Source: Nemophila menziesii (Eukaryota; Streptophyta; Magnoliopsida; Boraginales; Hydrophyllaceae). From it: a stretch of 64,000 nt of DNA. The translations under genes and the position numbers were made by a program. Below are positions 33,925-44,821 of this stretch, piece after piece. The DNA lies in NCBI GenBank assembly GCA_029959085.1, contig JARWIR010000018.1:16119001-16183000 (forward strand). The letters run 5' to 3'. How positions within the stretch are numbered: the stretch's first letter is position 1; each line of letters begins with the position of its first letter. The notes under the pieces are model-generated. The model worked only from the letters and a program-made list of their open reading frames with translations, was not told where the DNA came from and made no database searches.

Positions 33925-35489
33925 ATTTTGGAGAGGTGATCCAAATGAAGGGGTAATTACTCGCTCTTGTATAAATTTTCGATGTGCTCATCATGCATTC
34001 TTATCTCATATTGAACCCAAACATATTAAAGAGTATTTACGTGATGATCATTGGATAGATGTTATGCATGAGGAGTTGAATCAATCTGAGTGTCGTAAAG
34101 TTTGGACCTTAGTTGAGAGGCCAATTGGTTCCACTATTATTGGTACTAAATGGGGGTTTTCGCAACAAACTAGATGATTCCGGTATAATCACTAGGAATA
34201 AGGCACGTTTAGTTTCTCAAGGGTATAATCAAAAGGAGGGTATTGATTTTGATGAGACTTTTACCCCTGTAATTATACTTGAGTTTATTTGAATGTTACT
34301 TGTTTTTGCTTGTTATATGGATTTTAAACTTTATCAAATGGATGTCAAAAGTGCTTTTTTAAATGGTTTTATTGAAGAAGAGTTTATGTTAAACAACCAC
34401 CGGGTTTTGAGGACCCTAAATTTCTAAATCATGTTTATAAATTTTTAAAAGCTTTATATTGTTTAAAACAAGCCCCACGTGCTTGGTTTGATAGATTGAG
34501 CAAATTTTTATTATAAAATGGTTCTAAACATGGTAAAATTGACTCCACTTTGTTTATCAAAAGATCTTCAAAAGATATTCTTCTTGTTCAAATTTATGTG
34601 GATGATATTATTTTTGGTGCTACTAATGAAAATATTTGTGAGAATTTTTCTAAAAGTATGCATAAGGAGTTTGAGATGAGCATGACGGGAGAATTGAACT
34701 ACTTTCTCGAACTTCAAATCAAGCAAATGAAGGATTGTATCTTTGTAAGTCAAGTCAAATACACAAAAGAATTGATTAAGAAATTGAACTTGAAGATGCA
34801 AAGATAATCGGAACTCCTATGAGCACATCCACAAAGCTAGACAAAGATGGTAAGAATGTCGATCAGAAAAAATATCGAGGTATGATTGGTAGCTTACTTT
34901 ACTTAATTGCTTCTAGACCTGATATTATTTTCTCTGTTTGCTTATGTGCAATCTTATCTTAGTGTTGTGAAGCGTATTTTTCGTTATTTGAAAGGTACCC
35001 TAAGTTTAGGACTTTGGTACCTAGATTCACTTCTTTTGAAATAATAGGATATTCGAATGCCGACTATACCGGTTGTAGACTTGATAGAAAAAACCCTAGT
35101 GGTAGTTTCCAATATTTAGGTCAATCCCTTGATCTTGGTCTAGTAGAAAACAAAATAGCGTTGCTTTATCCACGACCGAAGCCGAATATGTTGCGGCCGA
35201 AAATTGTGTGACTCAAATCCATTGGATGAAACAAACCTTGCTAGACTTTGGCCTAGAGTATGATTATGTTCCCATTCGTTGTGATAACACTAGCACTATT
35301 AACCTTACGAAAAATTCTATTCAACATTCTAGAACGAAACACATTGAGATTCGACATCATTTTATTTGTTATTACATTCAAAAAGGGAATATCTTGCTTG
35401 AATTTGTCACTCCGGAAAATCAACTAGCCGATATTTTCACCAAACCTCTTGAAACAATTCGTTGTGAAATTGGCATGCAAATTCTCTAA
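33925..35489 (+). pseudogene. Copia reverse transcriptase-RNase H, frameshifted
   Basis: The encoded pieces in order: a pre-RT spacer with [21 protein letters not shown] with [20 protein letters not shown] and YMDFKLYQMDVKSAFLNG, then QIYVDDIIFGATNENICENF (34589 on), then RNase H with YSNADYTGCRLDRKNPSG and a closing RTKHIEIRHHFI and ENQLADIFTKPL (35410-35460). RTKHIEIRHHF and FGATNE are typical of the SIRE (Maximus) group. At least four frameshifts or stops (near 34165, 34290, 34385, 34515, 34810, 34945) make it nonfunctional. Gag, protease and integrase are missing. Confidence 0.88.
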
Positions 35490-36345
35490 CTATTTCTATT
35501 GTTTAAATATTTTTCAAATTGCCTAAAAAGTCTTTTAAAAAATCTTGAAAAAATCTTTTTTTTATACTTTTTCTTAGGTAAGGGTCTTTTTGTATTAATT
35601 AAATCATTTGTAACTAGTTTTCAGAAATCATATTTTTGCCACTTTTTAAGCCTAAGACAGAACGTTTATGCGGTACACCGCACCATGGGCTTTTATATTT
35701 CCATTTTTGCCCCGTTTTTTGGTCGTTAGTGAGAACATTAGTGTGGTGCACCGCACGGGATTTGCTGTGCACTGCAGAATAGGGTTCCTCTTATTTTTAA
35801 AACCTGTATTTTTTATTCTTATTTCATTCACCTTCTCTACAAAACCCTATCTGCCTCAACTTATCTCCCTCTCTCACAACTCCGACGAGCACACCTCCTC
35901 CTCCGACGAAACATCTCCAAATCATCTACTCCCTCCACCATCTTCCTTCTCCTTCCCCACTACTCTCCACCATGGCAAGGAGAAAACAACCCACTGGAGC
36001 ACCAAGGAATAAAGCCATTGCCGGAGCTTCCTCCATCTGTCGCCGCCGCTCGCCACCAGCTTTTCCATCCCCACCACCACCTCTAATCCGGAAGTTGAGG
36101 TGCTTCCCAGACGTATTCTCAAGCCCGAAACTTTTCTATCTTGTACTAACTCATTTTATTTACTTCTCCAACTCCAAAATTTTCATATTATCTTAAAACA
36201 CTCTGACAAAGTGTTAATAAAGCTTCAAAAAATGTTATGAAGTTTTGCCTATACACCTTGGAACATAGAAACTGATTCTTTCTTAGAGAAGACGAAGTCG
36301 GTTGTGATTTACTGAAGAAATAAGGGTAGTTATTAAGAGGGTGAC
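35490..36345 (+). other. SIRE-type 3' region with GGTRCACC palindromes and env-position frame
   Basis: Three 12-bp palindrome-like motifs, GCGGTACACCGC (35670), GTGGTGCACCGC (35743) and GCTGTGCACTGC (35764), precede a C/T-rich leader (35830-35965). An ATG in good plant context (CCACCATGGC, 35972) opens a frame of about 74 codons, MARRKQPTGAPRNKA. SIRE elements carry an env-like gene at this place. This frame is short and I cannot identify it. The remainder to 36345 has no visible feature. Confidence 0.5.
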
Positions 36346-36349
36346 CATG

Positions 36350-37870
36350 TGGTGGGGGCAAAGGTGTGATGAAATAATAAATAAATAAAGATAATAATAA
36401 AGATCACACACCCTTGAGAACCACGGAACTCACTGCAAGTATCACAGATCGTTTGCAAGTTTTAATGATAAGTTAAGTTCGTTCGCAGGGATTTAATCTG
36501 TTAGATCTATTTATATTTAACAAGCGTAGATGAATTTAGATGTTTCATATAAAAATATAAAAAGATGAATAAATATCTGATATGAAATAAACAAATATGA
36601 ATGCAGATAAATAAATATGAATGTAAGTTAAATAAATTAGGATTAATATTATGGGTCTATTTTACTAACTTGTTATTCTAACTTGTCACAGATTAAGCAT
36701 TATATATCAACCAGGATTCTAAATTCTACCTAGCCTTTTCTAGGCTTAGGAGCAACCTCTCCACTACCAAGGTCTTGGGTAATGATTGGTGATTAAATCA
36801 AACCTTTATGGCTATCTAGTTAGGCAAAGGATCAAAACTAGACGATTTTGTGGTGTTGTCAATAACTAAGAATAATCCTAAGATTGACCAAATCTAAGGA
36901 TGTAACAATAAGTAAAAACACATAATAACAATAAACGCCAAGCTCAATTAATTAAAATAACAAATAGTATTTATGAATGTAGACAAAATAATAATCCAAC
37001 AATTAAAAGTAAAACTTACAGAATAAAAACTTAGAAATATGGTTGAGCATAGATCTATAGCTAAATACCCTAAATATAGAGAAGGTGAGATGTAGAAGAG
37101 GAGTTTGTCACTCTCCAACTTCTTCTTCTTGTCTTCCTTTATAGGTCAGCTTGCTTCTTGAATGAATAGTTTGAATCTAAGGATGAATATTTAATTAAAG
37201 GACTAAGCTATTATATAAAAGTGAGAAAATACAAGTAAGGACTAAGACTAAGCTTGAAACTGAGCAAGGACATGTTTACAATGGTATGAGGGTGTATTTA
37301 TAGGTGTTTAGGAAGACCTAATTCGTTTTATTGAAGGAGAAGTAAGTGGTGGACTCCAAGCCCAACTCTAATTCGTATGGAAATAAAGATAAACACTACT
37401 GGACTGTTTTTGGCATATCTTCTTCGTTATTGGTCGGTTTGAGCTCCATAAGATACCAAAAGAATCCTCACAGAATTATCTATGTCCCTATTGAAGGAAA
37501 TTACCAAAATCGGCCTATTTCTTGGGGTAAATAGCACTTCTTTAGGCGTGTGCTGCAGAATCTCAGATTTAGGCAGCTTTTCCTTTTCCATCTTTTTAGC
37601 TTTTGTTTCCTTATCTCCAATTACCATGCAAATCTCTTTCCATATATTGTAGTCTTTGACTTGGACTCTAATTAATCTCCATAATTATCTTTAAAGCTTC
37701 ACACTAAATAAACAATTAAATCCAATATGCTCTAAAAATATTATTTTACTAAATCAAGACTCAAAATAGGAAAGTGCACTATTTCTCAAGAAATTCGACT
37801 AAATGACTTCCTAAATCACTAAAAATGATGTCTCATCCTAACATAATCTATCACAAATGAGGAGACATCA
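36350..37870 (-). repeat. Athila-type 3' LTR (minus strand)
   Basis: A 1,521-bp LTR. On the minus strand it starts TGATGTCTCCTCATTTGTG and ends CTTTGCCCCCACCA. It differs from the other LTR by a few tens of bases at most, by eye. It carries TATAAATACACC (about 37295, minus). Confidence 0.93.
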
Positions 37871-40699
37871 AGACCCCCAACTCAAAGTTGTATCGTCCCG
37901 ATACAATAAAGATAAAAACAAAGGGAAGTCTCTAAATACACACCTAGGTCAATTAAGCACAGTGGGAAGAAGATAGCAGAATATGGAGGGTAAACTTAAA
38001 GCAACTACTCAGAAAATCTCATGTAATAATATTCATAAACTACATACCTGTACACTTCTCATATCCATAGTCAATACGGCTTGAATTTAAGATCAGATTA
38101 GCTTCGCAATGTAAGAAGGATTGGGACTTTACTCAGTTCCCCAAGGAAGCTATAAATTGTTCATCGAACTTCACTAGTATCCAAAGATCCATTTAACTAC
38201 TCTCTATTGGCTCAATCACTTCTCGATTACATAGCAAAGAATCAAAAGGTCTTTAAGGTTGTAATGTAGGCTTAGGGACGGTATGATAAGTATATTTGGA
38301 TAATTTAGAGTGAGCTTTTGGCTCTCTCCTCACTAGCCATCAACGAATCGCCCTAGAGCTTGAGTTACTCTCATAAAACGTTTCTCACCCAACCCAATGA
38401 TTTCTTTGATGCACAATATAGCATCCCTAATAACCCAATTAAAGCATAAGATGTCACATAAAAATTCCACTTTCCCGGTCCGAATATATATATATTTTCT
38501 TTTCAAATCAATTTCTTTAGCTATGATTCTCTTTTTAATGATGAGATATCACGCTATTTTTTTCATATATATATTTTTCTTTTATGCCCTTGTTGGCAAA
38601 TTTAGCTCGTAGCTTCTTTTTCATTCACTATTACCCCGGCAAAGGGTTACAATAAAAATCTGTGAATCATCATCAATACAAAGAATAGAGCACAATTAAT
38701 AAGCTCAAAAATCCCATCCCAATAACAATTCCCATAATGGTGGACCCACCACCCCAAACTCAACCTCTAAAACAATTGTCTATGCATCGCGATTTGAGTG
38801 CGGGTCATATGGAAAAGTCCTATAATCTAAAGGGATATTGCTTATAATGTGGCTAAATAAAAAGGCTTTAGAAAGGCTAGAAGGGGCTGAGAAGGATATA
38901 AATTATTAAATCAAATAACAGGGTGAGAAGGTATAAAAAGGCTTCAAGTGGCTTCAATTTGAAAGAACTGCCTTAATCACTTTCTACACCATGCAATTTC
39001 GTTATTCTCTTACCTTTAGCACTTTCATCAAATGGGTTTGTCAACTAGCCTGGATCTCACGGCCTACACACTTCTCAAGGTTCCCTGAGATCGAACATAC
39101 TTTCTATCGCATTGCTTACTAATCTTTTCTTTACTATCAATGTATGTTTTCCTGCAAATACTTCAAAGCATACAAAATAAAATAGCTCATAAACATACTA
39201 CTTCCTATCATTAACTTACTGAGCTTATGCTTTTAAGCTATTAAACACACTCTACATACATCTAAACCTTCAAAAAATTTAATTTTACCTAAAAACAGAA
39301 AAATGGAGATGAGAGACAACGAATCCCCACACCCCCAACTCAAAAATGAGCCGTGTCCCCACGACTCGAAAAGACTCAAAAATAAAATAAAATAAAATTA
39401 AAATTTTACAGATATTGCACACATAGAAGAGGTAAGGAAGAAAGAAAACATACTCTTCGAGGCTATTTACCTCGCCTGATCAATACCCGGAATAGGGTGC
39501 AGTGCTTTCATGTACGCAAACTTCATGTATCACCAATTTCGCTTTCCCTTACATCTTCTTATGCTCCATCCCAATCAATCACACTCTTTATCTTCTTCCA
39601 ACTTTGCTCTTTGAATAATCTATCATGTGACAGTTGTTCATTCAGGAATATGTTTTGAACACAGCTACTAGCGTCCCAGAAGCTTTTGTTCATCTTGGGT
39701 AGATGGATCTTGATAGGAAGAGGTTATGGTGTCTTCTCTATGAAAGTTGAAACCTTTTTGCTCTTTGAATTCACCACTGCATGCTTTCCTCTACTCTCTT
39801 GATCCGATTTACCTTGTAATTTATTCCCGAACTAATACCCATCTCAATTGATTTATTCTTGATCATACCCAACACCTTGCTTTGATTCTTCATATCCCAT
39901 AACACTTGATAATATCTCTATTCTCTTCATCATCTCTTTTGACCCCCAACTCAAAGCTTTGAACACTCTTGAAATTTGAAACTCTTAATTATAGGTTGAA
40001 CAAGCTTGATTTGGTTTAGGAAAGGTGAATTGATGATGAATCTCTATGTGGGTATGATGGAATCAAGCTTTAATGATGTAGGTTTAAAGAATTTGAGAAG
40101 AAGATTTCGAAATTCATGGTTTTGATTCTTGGTTTCTAGGTGTTTTGATATGAATTGGGTGCTTGAATTTTCTTTGTAATGATGTGGGGAAGGATTTGGA
40201 TGAGAATTCATGGTGATTTGGTGGTGTTTTGATGTTGGTTGAAGGTTTGTTGAAGCTTTAATGGAGTTGGGAGAGGTTTGGGGAAGAAGGAGAAGCTTAA
40301 GGATTAAAAAATTCATAATAGAGCAACCTCCTCACCCTTATTACCTGAAAAATGCAATTTTTCTCTCTCTCCAGCGGTGTCGGGCGGTATACCGTTCATG
40401 GGGCCCGGTATACCGGACCTAAGGGTCTGATTTTTTTTCTTCTCTGCATAAAACCCATGACGTGAACCCGTGGCACGTGTTTTTTTCCGTAGCCGCGCCG
40501 GTATACCGGTGAGAGGGTCAGATTTTCTCCGAATTTTTTTCTTTTTCTCCCTAACTCGATTTTCTTAGTACCTGAACATCAAAAACACTACTACCTTCCT
40601 CAAGAATGCAATATCAACTAAAAATAACTAAACTAAACATAAACTAAAAACGTAAAACACGAAAACATAAACGGGGTGTCTCCCGTATAGCACTTTTGT
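37871..40699 (-). other. Athila 3' noncoding region (env-gene position)
   Basis: About 2.8 kb with no recognisable protein domain. Near 38640 it matches the plus-strand element at 32765 (CCCTTTGCCGGGGTAATAG), so it belongs to the family. Two CCGGTATACCGG palindromes (40405-40416, 40498-40509) and a related GCGGTATACCG (40384) lie just 3' of the pol frame. They are followed on the minus strand by a CU-rich leader and a 90-codon frame (40316-40044, rich in S, N, P, H and K). An env-like gene would sit here in autonomous Athila elements; none is identifiable. Confidence 0.6.
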
Positions 40700-41755
40700 T
40701 TAAAGTCTTTTAAAGTTAGACGCGTTACCTAAGTTATTTCTTTTTATAGCCTCCCCAGCAGTGGTGAGATGATTAACACTTACCAACTCAAGCTTGCAAC
40801 CTTCGATAGCCTTTATTTCGACCACTCCTTCTGAGATGATTTGCGTGATAACATAGGGCCCCTTCCAAGAACTGTTATGTTTGGGATTGGGATGTTTCCA
40901 TGCCACCTCGTCTCCTACCCCAAACTCAATCTTTTTCTCCATGGTTTCTTGGGGGCTTACAGGTTCCAGCTTCTTGGTTACAACTCTGATTGGATATAGT
41001 TCTTTCGACTCATTTTTCTTTTTCTTCTTCCCCGAAACATAGAACGTTTCAGAGTTATTTTCAATACGGAGAGTCACGGTTCCTTCATTCACGTTCACTA
41101 TAGTATCGTTGGTGGCTAGGAATGGACGCCCAAGAATGAATGGGACGTTCTTATCTGCTTTATAGTCAAGAATAATAAAGTCCGTTGGAATAACAAGGTT
41201 ACCTACTTGAACGAGTACATCCTCAATTACTCCCCACGGTTTTGCTGTTGATTGATCCGCAAGTTGTAAGGTTACGGATGTCGGTTTCGCACCACTAATA
41301 CCAATCTTCTTGAATATACTTTTGGGCATGATATTCACACTTTCCCCTAAATCACACAAGGCTTTTCCATGAAATATACCACATATTTTGATTGGGAGGT
41401 TGAAACTTCCAGGATCTTTAAGCTTTGATGGTAATCTTTGCTGAACTTGTGCTGATATCCCTTCATTAAGTGTCACAGATTTGGATCTTGTGAACCTTTC
41501 TTTATTGGAGAGTGTCTCCATAAATAATTGATCATAGTTTCGCCTTCCTTCCATAGCTTCGAGTAAAGGGACGTTAATTTTAACTTGTTTTAACGCTTGC
41601 TCCTTTGGATAAGCGGGATAGTTGCAATGTATGGGTGGCTGTCTTGCTCTACTTCTCTCTTCAATTCTTGGTTCCTCAACCACTCTAGGCTTCTTAATCT
41701 CATTATGTTCAACTTCTTCAACCCAATCTTCAACAATTATCTCATCTAAGTTCAT
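40700..41755 (-). CDS. Fused Athila protease and integrase C-terminal tail, RT-RNase H-IN core deleted
   Basis: A 351-codon open frame. Residues about 50-110 are the pre-protease linker (HCNYPAYPKEQALKQVKINV, EAMEGRRNYDQLFME). Residues about 115-235 are an aspartic protease of the plant gypsy type (KICGIFHGKALCDLGESVNI with the DLG active site, then VIPTDFIILDYK and PFILGRPFLATNDT). At residues about 240-250 a K-rich stretch follows. Then FGVGDEVAWKHP, SWKGPYVITQIISEGVVEIK and VNHL resemble the C-terminal domain that normally closes the integrase. No RT, RNase H or DDE integrase lies between, so the frame is an in-frame internal deletion product that stays open. The Met start is arbitrary; upstream sequence is probably gag continued after a frameshift and stops. 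Confidence 0.8.
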   Translation of the reverse strand: MNLDEIIVEDWVEEVEHNEIKKPRVVEEPRIEERSRARQPPIHCNYPAYPKEQALKQVKINVPLLEAMEGRRNYDQLFMETLSNKERFTRSKSVTLNEGISAQVQQRLPSKLKDPGSFNLPIKICGIFHGKALCDLGESVNIMPKSIFKKIGISGAKPTSVTLQLADQSTAKPWGVIEDVLVQVGNLVIPTDFIILDYKADKNVPFILGRPFLATNDTIVNVNEGTVTLRIENNSETFYVSGKKKKKNESKELYPIRVVTKKLEPVSPQETMEKKIEFGVGDEVAWKHPNPKHNSSWKGPYVITQIISEGVVEIKAIEGCKLELVSVNHLTTAGEAIKRNNLGNASNFKRL

Positions 41756-42117
41756 CTATTTTACGTTTGACTTGTTTTGTAGAACATCCCCTTTTTAGGG
41801 AGATGGTAGCGCTTCGGTGATTATCTCACCGTGTTCTTTTATCTTTTGAGCTTGAAGACTAATAGTCTTAACCTTATCGTCTACGTATTGGATCTTCTTC
41901 ATGTTAGATGTTGTATCTTGGGTCAATTGTAGGAGTTGACTTTGTATTTATTCTATGATTGTAGTGAGCCGCATCACATTCTTCTCTAAAAGTTGATTAT
42001 GTTTTTTAAGATCTTGATTTTGTTGTTGCAGGCTTTGCACTACTGATGCATCGATCTTTGATTCAAGTCTACTCATATTATCCTTCGTGAAGTTGATGAA
42101 TTGACTAATAGTCTCTT

Positions 42118-42984
42118 TTAACTCAGTGATTCTTCTTGAGGACGTGATTGAGCTTGACTAACATTATGCACATGGCAGCTCGGTGGTTGATTAGCTTGAT
42201 TTTCATAGGCTTGTTCTTGTAGGTATAACTGTTGAGGTGGCTTTGGGATGCTTTCCTTAACGGTTATAGCGAGTTGTTGTATTTGATCTTGCAAGCTTGA
42301 AATCCTTGCTTCTTCTTCTTCGTTGGTGGTAGGAGTTTGTTCTTGTGGCCAACTCATGTTGTTCTCAATGATTGTTTCCATACCACTTTTCGCTTCTTTT
42401 GGATCCATAGAGACAAAATTACCACGACCCATATTATCTGCTCTCAGCCTTGACTCTCTATCGAGTCCATTATAGAACATGGATAATTGTAATTGTGGCG
42501 TGTATCCATGTAGTGGACATCTTGCCAACACCTTTTGAAATCTCGTCCATGCTTCGCCAACACTCTCTCCGGCTTCTTGTAAGAAATTCATAGGCTCCAA
42601 TAGTTCCTTCACTCGCATACTTGTAGGATAAAATTTATCAAGGAATCTTTCTTGAAGCTTGTCCCAATCGGTTATTAGCTCGGGAGGTTGATCATCGAAC
42701 CAATCGCTTGCTTTCCCGGTCAAGAAAAATTGAAACATTAAATAATACATCTGTTCTTGTGTAACACCTTCATTAATGTAGGCATCACAGAATTGCATGA
42801 ACTTTTGAACAGATCTGACCGGATTTTGATTTGTATCACCATTAAATTTCCCATAGCTCGCGAATTGATTAATTAAATCAGGATCCGGCTTGAATCTAAC
42901 GGATTGGATAGTTGGGACGCGAATCCCAATGCGTTGAACTCGAAATTTACTAGGTAAACCTAGCTCTAACCGTTGATTATCCAT
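42118..42984 (-). CDS. Athila-type Gag
   Basis: A 288-codon frame with the retrotransposon gag core (PF03732-like): YYLMFQFFLTGKASDWFDDQ, WDKLQERFLDKFYPTSMRVK, then GESVGEAWTRFQKVLARCPL and MFYNGLDRESRLRADN. An N-terminal VQRIGIRVPTIQSVRFKPDP segment matches the plus-strand gag at 32620. The C-terminal 60 residues are glutamine-rich. It begins 129 bases inside the 5' LTR boundary, close to the primer site. It probably forms the capsid; the stop at 42118 and a frame change separate it from the protease frame. Confidence 0.88.
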   Translation of the reverse strand: MDNQRLELGLPSKFRVQRIGIRVPTIQSVRFKPDPDLINQFASYGKFNGDTNQNPVRSVQKFMQFCDAYINEGVTQEQMYYLMFQFFLTGKASDWFDDQPPELITDWDKLQERFLDKFYPTSMRVKELLEPMNFLQEAGESVGEAWTRFQKVLARCPLHGYTPQLQLSMFYNGLDRESRLRADNMGRGNFVSMDPKEAKSGMETIIENNMSWPQEQTPTTNEEEEARISSLQDQIQQLAITVKESIPKPPQQLYLQEQAYENQANQPPSCHVHNVSQAQSRPQEESLS

Positions 42985-43088
42985 CTAAAATCCTGAGACA
43001 GACTAAAACAAAAAGAAAGCGTAAAACTGATAACAAATAAAAACTTCTACACTAAATAAACACAAAATAGATTTAAGTTAAAGATAAA

Positions 43089-43106
43089 TCCCCGGCAGCG
43101 GCGCCA
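43089..43106 (-). promoter_or_regulatory. Primer binding site, tRNA-Asp type
   Basis: On the minus strand, TGGCGCCGCTGCCGGGGA follows the 5' LTR by a few bases. It is complementary to the 3' end of plant tRNA-Asp with one difference or none. It primes minus-strand DNA synthesis. The same site follows the LTRs at 32171 and 46278. Confidence 0.88.
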
Positions 43107-43112
43107 AAAACT

Positions 43113-44634
43113 TGGTGGGGGCAAAGGTGTGATGAAATAATAGATAAATAAAGATAATAATAAAGATCACACACCCTTGAGAACCACAGAACTCACTGCA
43201 AGTATCACAGTTCGTTTGCAAGTTTTAATGATAAGTTAAGTTCGTTCGCAGGGATTTAATCCGTTAGATCTATTTATATTTAACAAGCGTAGATGAATTT
43301 AGATGTTTTAGATAAAAATATAAAAAGATGAATAAATATCTGATATGAAATAAACAAATATGAATGCAGATAAATAAATATGAATGTAAGTTAAATAAAT
43401 TACGATTAATATTATGGGTCTATTTTACTAACTTGTTATTCTAACTTGTCACAGATTAAGCATTATATATTAACCAGGATTCTAAATTCTACCTAGCCTT
43501 TTCTAGGCTTAGGAGCAACCTCTCCACTACCAAGGTCTTGGGTAATGATTGGTGATTAAATCAAACCTTTATGGCTATCTAGTTAGGCAAAGGATCAAAA
43601 CTAGACGATTATGTGGTGTTGTCAATAACTAAGAATAATCCTAAGATTGACCAAATCTAAGGATGTAACAATAAGTAAAAACACATAATAACAATATATG
43701 CCAAGCTCAATTAATTAAAATAACAAATAGTATTTATGAATGTAGACAAAATAATAATCCAACAATTAAAAGTAAAACTTACAGAATAAAAGCTTAGAAA
43801 TATGGTTGAGCATAGATCTATAGCTAAATACCCTAAATATAGAGAAGGTGAGATGTAGAAGAGGAGTTTGTCACTCTCCAACTTCTTCTTCTTGTCTTCC
43901 TCTATAGGTCAGCTTGCTTCTTGAATGAATAGCTTGAATCTAAGGATGAATATTTAATTAAAAGACTAAGCTATTATTTAAAAGTGAGAAAATACAAGTA
44001 AGGACTAAGTCTAAGCTTGAAACTGAGCAAGGACATGTTTACAATGGTATGAGGGTGTATTTATAGGTGTTTAGGAAGACCTAATTCGTTTTATTGAAGG
44101 AGAAGTAAGTGGTGGACTCCAAGCCCAACTCTAATTCGTATGGAAATAAAGATAAACACTGCTGGACTGTTTTGGGCATATCTTCTTCGTTATTGGTTGG
44201 TTTGAGCTCCATAAGATACCAAAAGAATCCTCACAGAATTATTTATGTCCCTATGAAAGGAAATTACCAAAATCGGCCTATTTCTTGGGGTAAATAGCAC
44301 TTCTTTAGGCGTGTGCTGCAGAATCTCAGATTTAGGCAGCTTTTCCTTTTCCATCTTTTTAGCTTTTGTTTCCTTATCTCCAATTACCATGCAAATCTCT
44401 TTCCATATCTTGTAGTCTTTGACTTGGACTCTAATTAATCTCCATAATTATCTTTAAAGCTTCACACTAAATAAACAATTAAATCCAATATGCTCTAAAA
44501 ATATTATTTTACTAAATCAAGACTCAAAATAGGAAAGTGCACTATTTCTCAAGAAATTCGACTAAATGACTTCCTAAATCACTAAAAATGATGTCTCATC
44601 CTAACATAAATCTATCACAAATGAGGAGACATCA
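43113..44634 (-). repeat. Athila-type 5' LTR (minus strand)
   Basis: A 1,522-bp partner of the LTR at 36350-37870 in the same orientation, with TG/CA ends at the primer-site side and at the target duplication. Confidence 0.93.
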
Positions 44635-44639
44635 CCATG

Positions 44640-44821
44640 GTTAAAAGAGTTAAAAGAGTCGTGTAGGTATAACATGGAAATAAAAATGCTCAGTTAGTTT
44701 TTAACGGTTTTAAAAGACCTGGGGAAATCAGGGAACTTTAGTATAGTCGAGGTTTACTTTGCTCCTGGAAGGTTTCAGATTTCCAGGAAAACTTTAGGGG
44801 AGGTTAATTTTGCCATATTTG
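44640..44821. other. Short unassigned spacer between elements
   Basis: About 180 bp between the CCATG target duplication and the next LTR. It contains repeats of GTTAAAAGAG and an inverted pair CTGGAAGG / ATTTCCAGG. It was the original flank of the Athila insertion site; its other half lies to the left of 36345. Confidence 0.4.

Larger units (their letters stand above)
33900..36345 (+). mobile_element. SIRE-type Ty1/copia remnant (3' pol and 3' region)
   Basis: Degenerate pol from about 33925 to 35489, followed by a noncoding stretch with palindromes, a CU-rich leader and a short ATG frame at 35972. There is no recognisable LTR before the Athila element at 36350. It abuts the truncated Athila LTR at about 33880. 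Confidence 0.75.
36350..44634 (-). mobile_element. Complete-ended non-autonomous Athila-type retrotransposon
   Basis: The 8,285-bp element has near-identical LTRs (36350-37870 and 43113-44634) and a perfect CCATG target duplication (36345-36349 and 44635-44639). On the minus strand it contains: a tRNA-Asp primer site (43089-43106), gag (42984-42118), a protease frame joined to an integrase-tail-like segment (41755-40700), about 2.8 kb of noncoding sequence with palindromes, and a G-rich tract next to the 3' LTR (37871-37890). Reverse transcriptase, RNase H and the integrase core are absent. It must have moved with enzymes from another element. Confidence 0.92.

Noticed and set aside
35972..36196. 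Frame starting MARRKQPTGAPRNKA looked like a histone H3 N-terminus.
   Set aside because: Only the first dozen residues are similar in flavour; the rest is serine/proline-rich and leads nowhere. It sits in the 3' region of a copia element, so an element-derived frame is the better reading.
37346..44297. Identical short plus-strand frames starting MVDSKPNSNSYGNKD at 37346 and 44109.
   Set aside because: They lie in equivalent positions of the two Athila LTRs, antisense to the element. Their likeness reflects LTR identity and not a gene family.
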